DNA from: Aerococcus sp. Group 1 | Lineage (GTDB): Bacteria > Bacillota > Bacilli > Lactobacillales > Aerococcaceae | Direction of reading: 5' to 3' | DNA length: 64,000 bases | Assembly: GCF_000193205.1 (NCBI RefSeq) | Contig: NC_015278.1 | Span: 310,001-374,000, forward strand | Part shown: positions 56,893 through 64,000 of the stretch, one piece after another | Layout: every line of letters starts with the position of its first letter | Numbering within the stretch: position 1 is the first letter of the stretch | Position numbers and translations under genes: made by a program | The notes under the pieces: generated by a model | The model's database searches: none | What the model was told of the DNA's origin: nothing | What the model saw: the letters and a program-made list of their open reading frames with translations, nothing else

Positions 56893-56918
56893 AGCCATCC
56901 CATGATCGTGGGGTGGCT
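56893..56918 (+). terminator. Putative terminator after the Mbeg1-like gene
   Basis: AGCCATCCC / GGGGTGGCT form a 9-bp stem with one wobble pair and an 8-base loop; a weak ATTCTTT tail follows. Confidence 0.6.
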
Positions 56919-57092
56919 ATTCTTTACCTAGCTTAATAATCTTTTAGTAAAATGTTTTTTTATTATTTATATGAGCTAATTATTTGTATGCTATTTAAAT
57001 ACTTGTTAGGCTGAAAATGTCAAGAGCTGTTAATCAAAATTATCTATACTCGTAAGTGATAAGTGACATCATTATCGGAAAGAAGGATTTTT

Positions 57093-57260
57093 ATGAATAA
57101 AGCAGTTAATGAAACCTTGACCGTTTTAGGTGGAGTCTTTTTACTTATCTTGTTACTCAATTTGTTTTTACCTATTGATTTCTTTAACTACGGCGCCACA
57201 ATTACCTACTTTGTTTTTGCGCTGGTTTATTTTGGGGTGAGGACTTATATGAAGAAATAG
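57093..57260 (+). CDS. Small two-helix membrane protein
   Basis: The protein has 55 residues. ATG 57093 follows AAAGAAGGATTTTT. There are two hydrophobic helices (LTVLGGVFLLILLLNLFLP and ITYFVFALVYFGVRTYM) and a basic end. No family is recognised. It is small but has a good ribosome site and its own terminator downstream at 57392. Confidence 0.6.
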   Translation: MNKAVNETLTVLGGVFLLILLLNLFLPIDFFNYGATITYFVFALVYFGVRTYMKK

Positions 57261-57391
57261 CTCGCTTTTGTGGATAAGTTCTACCTATAGACCTTTAGCT
57301 TCTAAACAAACAAAAGACTTCCTGTATGGTATATTGAAAGTGCTCAGCTCTAGAGCAGGGGCCATTCATTTATCAATAGGAAATAGAAAAG

Positions 57392-57421
57392 CCGACGCTC
57401 TTCGAGAACGTCGGTTTTTTT
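57392..57421 (+). terminator. Terminator between the small membrane protein and the SDR gene
   Basis: CCGACG / CGTCGG stem, then seven T on the plus strand. Confidence 0.8.
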
Positions 57422-57444
57422 GTTGGTTTATCAGCAGCTTTATT

Positions 57445-58203
57445 CTATTCGCCACCGGTAATGCCGATGGCTTCGCCGGTAATCTTAGCGGCACCGTCAG
57501 AAGCTAAGAAGACTGCCAAGGCACCGATTTCTTCAGGTTCAATGAGTTCTTTCATCCATTGAGCCCCTAAGATATGGGTTTCCAGGGCTTCTTGTTTAGA
57601 AGTGCCGTCTTTTTCGGCTAAGTCACCTAATTGATTTTGGATTAAATCAGTATTGGTGGCGCCTGGTAGGATAGAGTTAGCGGTAATGCCAGCTTGGGCG
57701 TATTCCATAGCTACGGTATTGGTGAAACCGATTTGACCATGTTTAGCCGCTACATAAGCTGACTTGTATTTATCTGGACGACGACCATGACCGGAAGAAA
57801 TGGTAATGACCCGGCCCCATTCGTTTTTAGTCATGTAAGGGAGGGCATATTTGGTCATGAGGAAGGTTCCGGTTAAGATGGTGCCGATCACTTGGTTCCA
57901 GTCAGAAAGTGGGAAGTCTTCGACAGAGTGAATTCTTTGTAAACCAGCATTATTGACTAAGACGTCAATGTCACCAAGTTCTTTGGCGATCGCTGCGGTG
58001 GTTTCCTGAACTTCTTCTTCGACTTGGATGTCACAAGGGAAGCCGTAAAGATTTTCATGCCCCTCAGCAGCCTTGTCTAATTTTTCCTTGGTCCGACCGA
58101 GGATAGCTACCTTGTCACCATTTTCTGCAAAACTTTTTGCGATAGCAAGGCCAATCCCTGACCCGCCACCAGTAACAACAACAACGCGATTGGTATTTGC
58201 CAT
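57445..58203 (-). CDS. Short-chain dehydrogenase/reductase (3-hydroxybutyrate-dehydrogenase-like)
   Basis: The protein has 252 residues. ATG 58203 has AAGGAGGACTCATTT in front. Cofactor motif VTGGGSGIGLAIAKSF (~8-23), NNAG in VLVNNAGLQRIH (~88), catalytic Ser in VITISSGHGRRP, and Tyr/Lys in SAYVAAKHG. The layout and TNxxPGATNTDL-type segment (SILPGATNTDLIQNQ) resemble 3-hydroxybutyrate dehydrogenases. The C-terminus AKITGEAIGITGGE is standard. It follows the lipocalin-like gene by 71 bp and is probably co-transcribed with it. Confidence 0.85.
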   Translation of the reverse strand: MANTNRVVVVTGGGSGIGLAIAKSFAENGDKVAILGRTKEKLDKAAEGHENLYGFPCDIQVEEEVQETTAAIAKELGDIDVLVNNAGLQRIHSVEDFPLSDWNQVIGTILTGTFLMTKYALPYMTKNEWGRVITISSGHGRRPDKYKSAYVAAKHGQIGFTNTVAMEYAQAGITANSILPGATNTDLIQNQLGDLAEKDGTSKQEALETHILGAQWMKELIEPEEIGALAVFLASDGAAKITGEAIGITGGE

Positions 58204-58274
58204 AAATGAGTCCTCCTTATGCATATTAAAAAATTATCTCTACAATACGATCAGATGGGGAAGTCGCTTACCTT

Positions 58275-58700
58275 TTATTCGTGGGGTTCTACGCGTTCCC
58301 ATTTGAGTTGGTCTTCGGGGTGGAGTCCGTTATAGATGGATAGGATCTTGCCGTCAATTTGACCGACCCGGGGTTGGGCTTGGCCTTCCCAGGTTGGGTT
58401 CATGGAAACGTCCATGTGGTGGGTGACCTCTCCTTTTTCTTCGTCTACTTCAAAGCGACCGGAATAGGCCATATAACCATGGGCAGCTTCTGCCATTTCT
58501 TCTTTAGTTCCGGTGTGGATATCTCCCGATTCGTAGGGGGTCCGGCCAACTTTAGATAGTTGAGCAGACATATAGCCGTCAGGATTATACATAATGAAGC
58601 CCTTAGCGTCTTCGCCGAAAGGATAGACCTTTTCGCCGTCTTTTTCGGTTTCATAAGACAGTAAACGCCAGGTACCGATTAATTGATCTCGCATCGACAT
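58275..58700 (-). CDS. Lipocalin-like domain protein
   Basis: The protein has 141 residues; GAGGAGGAAGAACT precedes ATG 58700 (ATG 58694 also possible). The opening LIGTWRLLSYE and the segment GFIMYNPDGYMSAQLSK are the hallmarks of the lipocalin-like family (PF13924 type). The later HMDVSMNPTWEGQAQPR matches its second half. The fold is a small beta barrel able to hold a hydrophobic ligand. With the SDR downstream it may act on a shared small substrate; this is inference. Confidence 0.8.
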   Translation of the reverse strand: MSMRDQLIGTWRLLSYETEKDGEKVYPFGEDAKGFIMYNPDGYMSAQLSKVGRTPYESGDIHTGTKEEMAEAAHGYMAYSGRFEVDEEKGEVTHHMDVSMNPTWEGQAQPRVGQIDGKILSIYNGLHPEDQLKWERVEPHE

Positions 58701-58839
58701 AGTTCTTCCTCCTCATATTTTATTCTTGGTGGCCAGATTTTGACCACCTGATAATTTTATTATAAGGGTAATAGTCAGAAAAAGCTGGAAATTCAACTTA
58801 AGGATTTATCGACGTAAAAAATAACAGAGAATAAAAAAG

Positions 58840-58878
58840 CCCTGACTGCCACTTTAACTAGGAGAGTGGCGGTCAGGG
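58840..58878. terminator. Bidirectional terminator between acyltransferase and lipocalin-like genes
   Basis: CCCTGACTGCCACT / AGTGGCGGTCAGGG form a 14-bp stem with one wobble pair. On the minus strand it is followed by T, ending the acyltransferase transcript. Confidence 0.85.
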
Positions 58879-58897
58879 TTAACTTCTTCAGATTGTT

Positions 58898-59587
58898 CTA
58901 GTCTTTATCGAGGAGTTGGTTGAGTTGGTCTTGGAGTTTTTGGGCGACCTGGTCACGTTCTTGGTGGAAGCTTTTCTTATCCCCTTGGAAGGACACGGCT
59001 TGGCCGCAATAAATGGTATGGGTTTTCCGGTTGGCGTAGAGGGGGATAAACTGAATATGACTTTGATGTTTACGGTAGTAGAGTTTTTCCAAATGGAGGA
59101 AGCCTTCGTAGATTTTTCCCACAGGTTGGTCCTTACTTTGATAGTCCACATCAGGGAAGATAGTGACGGGGACGCGCTCTTCTAGGGCTTGGAGGCTAGT
59201 AGTGAAGGTTTTCTTAAGCTGGCGGCTCCCCCGATAAACGGGAATGACCCGAGCTTGCTTAAGGAAGAATGCCACGATCCATGCCGCTGGAAAAGCCAAG
59301 AGCTTGGCGAGGGCTTTAGGAAGATGGAAACGTTGGGTAAAGGTATAGTCCACAAAATGTTGGTAGCAATCCTTAGGGTCGGTCAACTTGGCCAGGACCC
59401 AGATCCGCATAAAAATGGTGGTCCAGATAATAATTTTAAGCGGGCCTCTGAGGTTCTCATGGTGGGAGACAAAGACGGTCGGTTGGCTCAAGTCGGGTAT
59501 CGTGTCTTGGTCGAGTCGGTATGTGGGTATAAATAGGCGAACAATTCCTCTCAAAAAGCGTAAAACTGGACCAAATTCTTTTTCCAT
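58898..59587 (-). CDS. Lysophospholipid-acyltransferase-like membrane-associated protein
   Basis: The protein has 229 residues. The start is at ATG 59587. The pattern resembles PlsC-type acyltransferases: VFVSHHENLRGPLK takes the place of the NHxxxxD motif, then IPVYRGSRQLKKT, then VTIFPDVDY in place of 'FPEG'. The HX4D Asp seems absent (HHENLRG), so activity is doubtful or the substrate differs. Hydrophobic stretches (IIIWTTIFMRIWVLA, LLAFPAAWIVAFFL) suggest membrane contact. The C-terminus is coiled and charged. Confidence 0.7.
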   Translation of the reverse strand: MEKEFGPVLRFLRGIVRLFIPTYRLDQDTIPDLSQPTVFVSHHENLRGPLKIIIWTTIFMRIWVLAKLTDPKDCYQHFVDYTFTQRFHLPKALAKLLAFPAAWIVAFFLKQARVIPVYRGSRQLKKTFTTSLQALEERVPVTIFPDVDYQSKDQPVGKIYEGFLHLEKLYYRKHQSHIQFIPLYANRKTHTIYCGQAVSFQGDKKSFHQERDQVAQKLQDQLNQLLDKD

Positions 59588-59680
59588 TTTCCTCTACTCC
59601 CCTAAAAACTGATAAAAAAACCATAATATAATTCGACTTTTTTGTCCAATAAAAGTTATTTTTATAAACTATAAAAGTCA

Positions 59681-59937
59681 GGGTGCGACAAGCGCGCCAA
59701 AGAGCAAGATCTCTGGAAGAAAAAGGCGTAAAAATTCTTGCAGAGAATTTGTCGCCATTTTCTGAAGAGGACGCTTGCTCTGCGCTTGGAGCAGGTTTGG
59801 TTAGAGTGCGACAGTCACACCAAAGGACGAAATCGCTGGAGAAAACTGGGATAAGCTCAGTAAAGCTGAGCTTATCCCAGTTTTTGAAGCGGACGTTCGT
59901 CCTGTGACTGGAGCAGGTTTGGTTAGTGTGCGACAAA
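59681..59937 (+). repeat. Two tandem hairpin-family repeat units
   Basis: Unit a has AAGCGC (59690-59695) and AGAGCAAG (59701-59708) pairing with CTTGCTCT (59774-59781) and GCGCTT (59782-59787). Unit b has GTCAC (59814-59818) / GTGAC (59904-59908), GGACGAA (59825-59831) / TTCGTCC (59896-59902) and a perfect 16-bp inner stem 59845-59860 / 59866-59881. Both carry CTGGA on the left and TGAAGNGGACG on the right, and both end GGAGCAGGTTTGGTTAG. Confidence 0.85.
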
Positions 59938-59981
59938 TGCGCCATAGAGAAGACCACTGCGCCTATCATTGCTCGCCTCTA

Positions 59982-59990
59982 TGGTAAAAT
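59982..59990 (+). promoter_or_regulatory. Extended -10 promoter of yaaA
   Basis: TGG-TAAAAT, in the recurring TATGGTAAAAT context, 34 bp before yaaA. Confidence 0.6.
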
Positions 59991-60024
59991 AAAGCCAACA
60001 GACCCAGTGTAAAGGAGATTATTT

Positions 60025-60747
60025 ATGAAGATTATTTTTTCCCCGGCCAAGGAAATGTCCTTCGACCAGTCTCTTAAGGAAGACTGGCAACTTAGCCCTC
60101 AAAGTCAAGCAGTGGTCCAGGCCTTGAAGTCCTTGAGTCCAGAAGAAGTGGCGAAAACTTTAAAGGTGAAGGACAAGTTGCTAGAGACTAACTTAGCTTA
60201 TATAGAAGATTTTGACCAAGGTAAGACTTACCCGGCCATTAGCCTCTACCATGGCTTGGCCTACCGGCAGCTGGACTTGGATTTACAAAAACCAGCGATC
60301 CAAGCTTATCTAGGCCAGCAAGTGCGGATTTTGTCCGCTCTCTACGGCCCCATTCCTGCCACCCAACCGATTAAGCCCTACCGCCTGGACCTGTCCATGC
60401 CGCTGAAAGTGGAGGGACAGTCCCTCAGAAAATTCTGGCAGGGGACTTTTGACCAGGCCTTTGCGGCGGGCGAAAGGATTCTTAACCTAGCCAGCCAGGA
60501 ATTTGCTAGCTTGCTGGATGCGGACCGCTATGACTGGATCGATGTCGATTTTTACCAACTTAAAGCTGGCAAAAAGAAACAGCACTCCACGATTGCCAAG
60601 AAGGGCCGGGGCTTGATGTTGAACTACCTGGTTAACCACCAAGTCACTGATCTGAGTCAGGTTCAAGCCTTTTCTGAAGCGGGCTACCGCTACTTGGCTG
60701 AGGAGTCGGATGACAAGCACTTAACCTTTGTCCAAGATCTTGATTAA
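60025..60747 (+). CDS. yaaA: YaaA-family peroxide-stress protein
   Basis: The protein has 240 residues; AAAGGAGATTATTT precedes ATG 60025. The family signature is visible from the start (MKIIFSPAKEMS), through AISLYHGLAYRQLD, LSALYGPIPATQPIKPYRLDLSMPL and FWQGTFDQAF, to KKGRGLMLNYLVNHQV. In E. coli YaaA lowers free iron and protects DNA during peroxide stress and binds DNA. The gene is single, with its own promoter. Confidence 0.9.
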   Translation: MKIIFSPAKEMSFDQSLKEDWQLSPQSQAVVQALKSLSPEEVAKTLKVKDKLLETNLAYIEDFDQGKTYPAISLYHGLAYRQLDLDLQKPAIQAYLGQQVRILSALYGPIPATQPIKPYRLDLSMPLKVEGQSLRKFWQGTFDQAFAAGERILNLASQEFASLLDADRYDWIDVDFYQLKAGKKKQHSTIAKKGRGLMLNYLVNHQVTDLSQVQAFSEAGYRYLAEESDDKHLTFVQDLD

Positions 60748-60933
60748 TAGCTTGGGCAAGGCACTGTTTCTTTTCAGAAAACAAATCTTCCATAGTGTGT
60801 TCCAGTTGCTATAGCTGTTCGAAGCGCAAGCGAGTTACAGATATAGTATGCCTAGCTCTTCTGGGCTCTTTTGACTTTGTCACACTCTCTTGAAAATTAA
60901 TCGAAAAGCTCTGTTATTCCCACATGTTCATGG
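60748..60933. repeat. Degenerate hairpin-family repeat after yaaA
   Basis: Minus-strand reading begins agAGTGTGACAAAGTCAAAAGAGC, and a GGAACACACTATGG-like end occurs near 60790-60813. Arms are partly complementary, but the constant loop strands are not clear. No gene is seen in this spacer. Confidence 0.4.
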
Positions 60934-60939
60934 TAAACT
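60934..60939 (+). promoter_or_regulatory. Extended -10 promoter of the EIIA gene
   Basis: CATGG-TAAACT lies 50 bp before the EIIA start. Confidence 0.45.
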
Positions 60940-60988
60940 ATCCCTAAAATGAAATGCTGGTTGACTAGCCAAAAAAGGAGCAGAAAAA

Positions 60989-61483
60989 ATGTTTGGATTC
61001 TTAAAGAAAAAAGCAAAAAACACCTCAGTAGAACTTGAAGCCATTGCTAATGGACAATTAGTGGCCTTAGAATCAGTCTCTGACCCCGTATTTAGTCAAA
61101 AGATGATGGGAGATGGCTATGCTATTGAGCCGGAAGACGGAGTGATTCATGCCCCAGTCAATGGAACGGTCACGACCGTTTTCCCTACTCAACATGCCAT
61201 TGGGATTGAAAGTGATGAAGGCCTGGAGATCCTCCTCCACTTAGGGTTTAATACCGTTGATTTGGACGGTAAACCCTTTACCTCCCAAGTAGCTGCGGGT
61301 GACCAAGTCAAAGCCGGCCAAGTCTTGACCCAAATGGACTTAGACGCTGTTCGCCAATCCGGCGCAGAAACTACCTGTGTGGTGGTCTTGACCCAAGCGG
61401 ACCAAGTTGAAAGCTTGGAAGTGGAAGACCCTAAAGTGGTTAAAGCCGGGGATAAGGTCGCCCAAGTGACCTTAAAGGGCTAA
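60989..61483 (+). CDS. Free-standing PTS glucose-type EIIA protein
   Basis: The protein has 164 residues; AAAGGAGCAGAAAAA precedes ATG 60989. The EIIA-Glc fold is visible: DPVFSQKMMGDGYAIEPEDG, then APVNGTVTTVFPTQHAIGIES with the supporting His, then the phospho-His in ILLHLGFNTVDLDG. A D-Q-V-K-A-G-Q segment follows. It accepts phosphate from HPr~P and hands it to an EIIB domain of a sugar permease encoded elsewhere. There is no EIIBC gene nearby. It stands between yaaA and gltX with separate promoters. Confidence 0.92.
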   Translation: MFGFLKKKAKNTSVELEAIANGQLVALESVSDPVFSQKMMGDGYAIEPEDGVIHAPVNGTVTTVFPTQHAIGIESDEGLEILLHLGFNTVDLDGKPFTSQVAAGDQVKAGQVLTQMDLDAVRQSGAETTCVVVLTQADQVESLEVEDPKVVKAGDKVAQVTLKG

Positions 61484-61590
61484 AGTGAAGCTTTGATGGC
61501 TTGATGAATCACTTTAGGCAGCTTGATCTAGCCTGAAAGACAATTTTTACCTGCATTTTGGCCCATTCGTTTTAATGCGGGGGCAAGTTA

Positions 61591-61599
61591 TGGTAGAAT
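61591..61599 (+). promoter_or_regulatory. Extended -10 promoter of gltX
   Basis: TGG-TAGAAT in TTATGGTAGAAT lies ~46 bp before gltX. No T-box-like leader is seen. Confidence 0.55.
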
Positions 61600-61644
61600 A
61601 GAAACGATTGAAATCTTTACAGACAAGAGGAGATGGCTAAATTT

Positions 61645-63126
61645 ATGTCCGATAAGATCAGAGTGCGCTATGCGCCAAGTCCAACAGGCTACTTACACAT
61701 TGGGAATGCGCGTACCGCTTTGTTTAACTACTTATTCGCCCGTCACGAAGGTGGCGACTTCATTATCCGTATTGAAGACACCGATAAAAAACGGAATGTG
61801 GCTGATGGTGAAAAGAGCCAAATTGACAACTTGAAATGGTTAGGTTTGGATTGGGACGAAAGCCCAGAAAATCCAGGCCAATACGGTCCTTACCGCCAAT
61901 CAGAACGTTACGATATCTACCAAAAATATATTGACCAATTGATCGAGCAAGGCGATGCTTACTATGCCTTTGATACCGAAGAAGAATTAGAAGCAGCTCG
62001 CCAGGCTCAAAAGGAAGCCGGTACCATGCCTCACTATGAAGGCACCTGGCGTGATCGTTCGGATGAAGACATCCAAGCTGCCCGAGACGAAGGGCGTCCT
62101 GAAACCGTCCGTTTCCGGATTCCAGAAGGGGAAACCTATACCTTTGATGACATGGTTAAAGGTCAAGTCAGCATCCATTCTGAAGATATTGGAGGCGACT
62201 TTATTATCTGGAAGAAAGATAAGTCTCCAACCTATAACTTCGCTGTGGTGGTTGATGACCACTTAATGGCAATTACCCATGTCTTACGTGGAGATGACCA
62301 TTTGTCTAATACGCCAAAACAAATCATGATCTACCAAGCATTAGGCTGGGAACCACCAGTATTCGGCCACATGTCCTTGATTACCAGTGCCGAAACCGGG
62401 AAGAAATTGTCCAAGCGTGATGGGTCCATTATTCAATTTATTGAACAATACCGTGCCCTGGGTTACCTCCCTGAAGCGATCTTTAACTTTATCGCCTTAC
62501 TGGGCTGGTCACCAAAAGGGGAAGAAGAAATCTTCTCTAAGGAAGAATTTATCGAAATCTTTGACCCTAACCGCTTAAGCAAGTCACCGGCGGCTTTTGA
62601 TAATAAGAAATTGGAATGGATCAATAACCGCTACATGAAGGCAGCCGACGAAGAAACCGTTGCCCGCCTTGCCATTCCTCACCTGCAAGCGGCTGGTCGG
62701 GTATCAGACGACCCCAGTGAAGAAGAATTGGCTTGGACCAAGAAATTAGTCTCCTTATATAAGGATGAAATGTCCTACGCCAAACAAATTGTCGACTTGT
62801 CCGACATGTTCTTCCACGATTCCCTAGAAGTGGACGAACGCGGTAAGGAAATCTTGTCAGCGGACACCGCCTATGAAGTGGTCAATGACTTTAACAATAA
62901 GTTGGACGCTATCCAACCTTTCGATGAAGAACACATCATGGCGACCATTAAACAAGTTCAAAAAGACACCGGCATCAAGGGTAAAAATCTCTACATGCCA
63001 CTGCGTGTCGCGACTTCCGGTAAGGAACACGGTCCGTCCATCGGCTTAACTATTGAAGTCATGGGTAAGGAAAAGACCAAACACCATCTCGAAGAAGCCT
63101 TAAGTAAGATGGGAAAAGCTGAATAA
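61645..63126 (+). CDS. gltX: Glutamate-tRNA ligase
   Basis: The protein has 493 residues. ATG 61645 is preferred; ATG 61633 touches the AGAGGAG site directly. Class I synthetase motifs: [19 protein letters not shown] (HIGH equivalent HIGN) and KLSKRDG (KMSKS equivalent, ~residue 253). [25 protein letters not shown] matches the GluRS core. It charges tRNA-Glu; in most Firmicutes it also misacylates tRNA-Gln for later amidation. The length is normal. A terminator follows. Confidence 0.97.
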   Translation: MSDKIRVRYAPSPTGYLHIGNARTALFNYLFARHEGGDFIIRIEDTDKKRNVADGEKSQIDNLKWLGLDWDESPENPGQYGPYRQSERYDIYQKYIDQLIEQGDAYYAFDTEEELEAARQAQKEAGTMPHYEGTWRDRSDEDIQAARDEGRPETVRFRIPEGETYTFDDMVKGQVSIHSEDIGGDFIIWKKDKSPTYNFAVVVDDHLMAITHVLRGDDHLSNTPKQIMIYQALGWEPPVFGHMSLITSAETGKKLSKRDGSIIQFIEQYRALGYLPEAIFNFIALLGWSPKGEEEIFSKEEFIEIFDPNRLSKSPAAFDNKKLEWINNRYMKAADEETVARLAIPHLQAAGRVSDDPSEEELAWTKKLVSLYKDEMSYAKQIVDLSDMFFHDSLEVDERGKEILSADTAYEVVNDFNNKLDAIQPFDEEHIMATIKQVQKDTGIKGKNLYMPLRVATSGKEHGPSIGLTIEVMGKEKTKHHLEEALSKMGKAE

Positions 63127-63140
63127 GAGAATTTAGTAAA

Positions 63141-63174
63141 AAACTTAGCTGCCTGATGGGGTAGCTAAGTTTTT
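63141..63174 (+). terminator. Terminator after gltX
   Basis: AAACTTAGCT / AGCTAAGTTT form a 10-bp perfect stem, then TTTT. Confidence 0.85.
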
Positions 63175-63243
63175 ATTTTGTTTAGCTGCTTTTGTTATAC
63201 TATATTTATAATATTGATAAGTTTAGAAATGAGCGTGTGTTTG

Positions 63244-63609
63244 ATGGAAATTGCAATTAAGCGGGCTTATGCCGATTATGATCCTAACGATGGGGAACGG
63301 ATTTTAGTGGACCGTTTGTGGCCGCGTGGGGTCAAGAAGGAAGATGCCCATGTGGACGAATGGGAGAAGGATGTGGCGCCAAGTGACGACTTGCGTAAGA
63401 CCTTCCACCAACACCCCAACCACTTTGACCGCTTTAAGTCAGCCTACAAGCAAGAACTCAACCAAAACCGAGATGCCCATGAGGCTTGCCAGCGTTTGTG
63501 TCGCAAGGCGGCTGACCATAAGATAAGCTTAATCTATAGTTCCAAAAATGAAAGTGAAAATAATGCTGTTGTGTTACGTGAGCACCTGCTAGCCATGCGG
63601 GTCTATTAG
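63244..63609 (+). CDS. DUF488-family protein
   Basis: The protein has 121 residues from ATG 63244 (TTG 63241 also possible; ribosome site weak). Conserved segments are IAIKRAYADYDPNDGERILVDRLWPRGVKKEDA, DEWEKDVAPSDDLRKTFHQHPNHFDRFKSAY and LIYSSKNESENNAVVL. DUF488 proteins are short and of unknown function, sometimes near oxidative-stress genes. No active site is proposed. The next gene starts 15 bp downstream. Confidence 0.88.
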   Translation: MEIAIKRAYADYDPNDGERILVDRLWPRGVKKEDAHVDEWEKDVAPSDDLRKTFHQHPNHFDRFKSAYKQELNQNRDAHEACQRLCRKAADHKISLIYSSKNESENNAVVLREHLLAMRVY

Positions 63610-63624
63610 AAAGAAGTGAGGCCG

Positions 63625-64000
63625 ATGAAGCGATGGCTTAGAATAGCCTTAATTGGTATAGTGATGTCTGCTTTACAGCTGGTATTTGACCTGTTTTTAC
63701 CCAACCCCTCCTTTCAAGGGATCCTCCCGCCTTCGCCCTTATTGGAGTCGGGAAATTATCCGATCCTGGCTTTTCTAGTGGGTTGGCTGGTGTTTACTTT
63801 GATGACGGCGGGCTATGAGCTGATCGACTTACGCTTGCCGGGAACCAAGCGCTATAAAACTTGGGTCTACCTGGCCTGTGAGCTGGTCGTCTTCATCCTT
63901 TACCTGTGTGAACCCTTGCCCCACCGCCTGCCGGTTGATTATTTCTTAAATTCGCTCAAGGCGGTTCTGGTCTTCATGGTCCAAGGGGCTCTGATTGAGA
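63625..64000 (+). CDS. Membrane protein, 3' end outside window
   Basis: ATG 63625 follows AAAGAAGTGAGGCCG and the frame stays open to base 64000. It begins MKRWLRIALIGIVMSALQL, a signal-anchor-like helix. Further hydrophobic stretches are YPILAFLVGWLVFTLM, TWVYLACELVVFILYL and KAVLVFMVQGALI. The family is not recognised, and the visible part covers ~125 residues. Confidence 0.6.
   Translation, partial: MKRWLRIALIGIVMSALQLVFDLFLPNPSFQGILPPSPLLESGNYPILAFLVGWLVFTLMTAGYELIDLRLPGTKRYKTWVYLACELVVFILYLCEPLPHRLPVDYFLNSLKAVLVFMVQGALIE

Noticed and set aside
57268..57507. 79-codon plus-strand frame across the terminator at 57392
   Set aside because: It crosses a strong terminator and the antisense end of the SDR gene; no ribosome site.
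45681..59937. Idea that the hairpin repeats are integron attC sites
   Set aside because: No integrase, no cassette-like promoterless genes between units and no conserved RYYYAAC core were seen.
59457..59969. 170-codon minus-strand frame over the repeat pair
   Set aside because: It consists of translated hairpin-repeat sequence merging into the acyltransferase gene in another frame.
61500..61644. T-box leader before gltX
   Set aside because: The spacer between promoter and start is under 50 bases and lacks a T-box sequence or antiterminator.

Overview
The window looks like a chromosomal segment of a low-to-moderate GC Gram-positive coccus of the order Lactobacillales. Gene order and protein style fit Aerococcaceae, most likely Aerococcus; this is an inference, since there is no rRNA in the window. 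The evidence is the Firmicutes core block hprK-lgt-gpsA-galU-trxB, then pgm and rapZ-yvcK-whiA, a YSIRK/LPXTG surface protein, strong AGGAGG-type ribosome sites and short U-run terminators.

Layout. 1-1.8 kb: 3' part of a secreted purple-acid-phosphatase-like phosphoesterase. 1.9-11.8 kb: an AT-rich accessory island. It carries a four-gene operon (AlbA_2/Schlafen-type protein, a PIN-like putative nuclease, a frameshifted type III methyltransferase Mod and the type III restriction subunit Res), an orphan AbrB-type antitoxin, an alpha/beta hydrolase and an antitoxin/RelE-like toxin pair. The toxin runs in frame into a thiolase tail, and a second possible thiolase tail sits at the other edge of the island. 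11.9-14.7 kb: an M50-type metalloprotease gene split by a 1654-bp IS3-family element. 15-28.8 kb: core genes (uvrA, sbcD, sbcC, pspC-like, yvlD-like, hprK, lgt, gpsA, galU, trxB). 29.4-38.9 kb: a giant collagen-like LPXTG surface protein gene with two frame breaks. 39-53.2 kb: MFS transporter, pgm, rapZ-yvcK-whiA, a flavin oxidoreductase, GNAT, a short SSB, a two-component system, VanZ-like protein and an rRNA methyltransferase. 53.2-55.0 kb: a candidate small RNA whose terminator loop is split by a second copy of the same IS. 55-64 kb: Mbeg1/DUF308-like fusion, small membrane protein, SDR and lipocalin-like genes, acyltransferase-like protein, yaaA, PTS EIIA, gltX, DUF488 protein and the start of a membrane protein.

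Besides the genes, intergenic spacers repeatedly hold a family of long hairpin repeats (near 1.8, 18.0, 22.5, 42.4, 45.5, 48.2, 59.8 and perhaps 60.8 kb). They share a constant internal-loop motif, while the flanking stems differ between copies but stay complementary. Together with the interrupted small RNA and the island operon, these are the most interesting unexplained signals. Many promoters share an extended -10 of the form TATGGTAAAAT.

Gene cooperation: SbcC and SbcD form one nuclease complex. HprK and the EIIA protein belong to PTS/carbon control, and RapZ, YvcK and WhiA are a conserved cluster. GalU and Pgm together make UDP-glucose from glucose-6-phosphate. Lgt lipidates lipoproteins, and GpsA supplies glycerol-3-phosphate. 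All calls come from reading the sequence; no database search was run.
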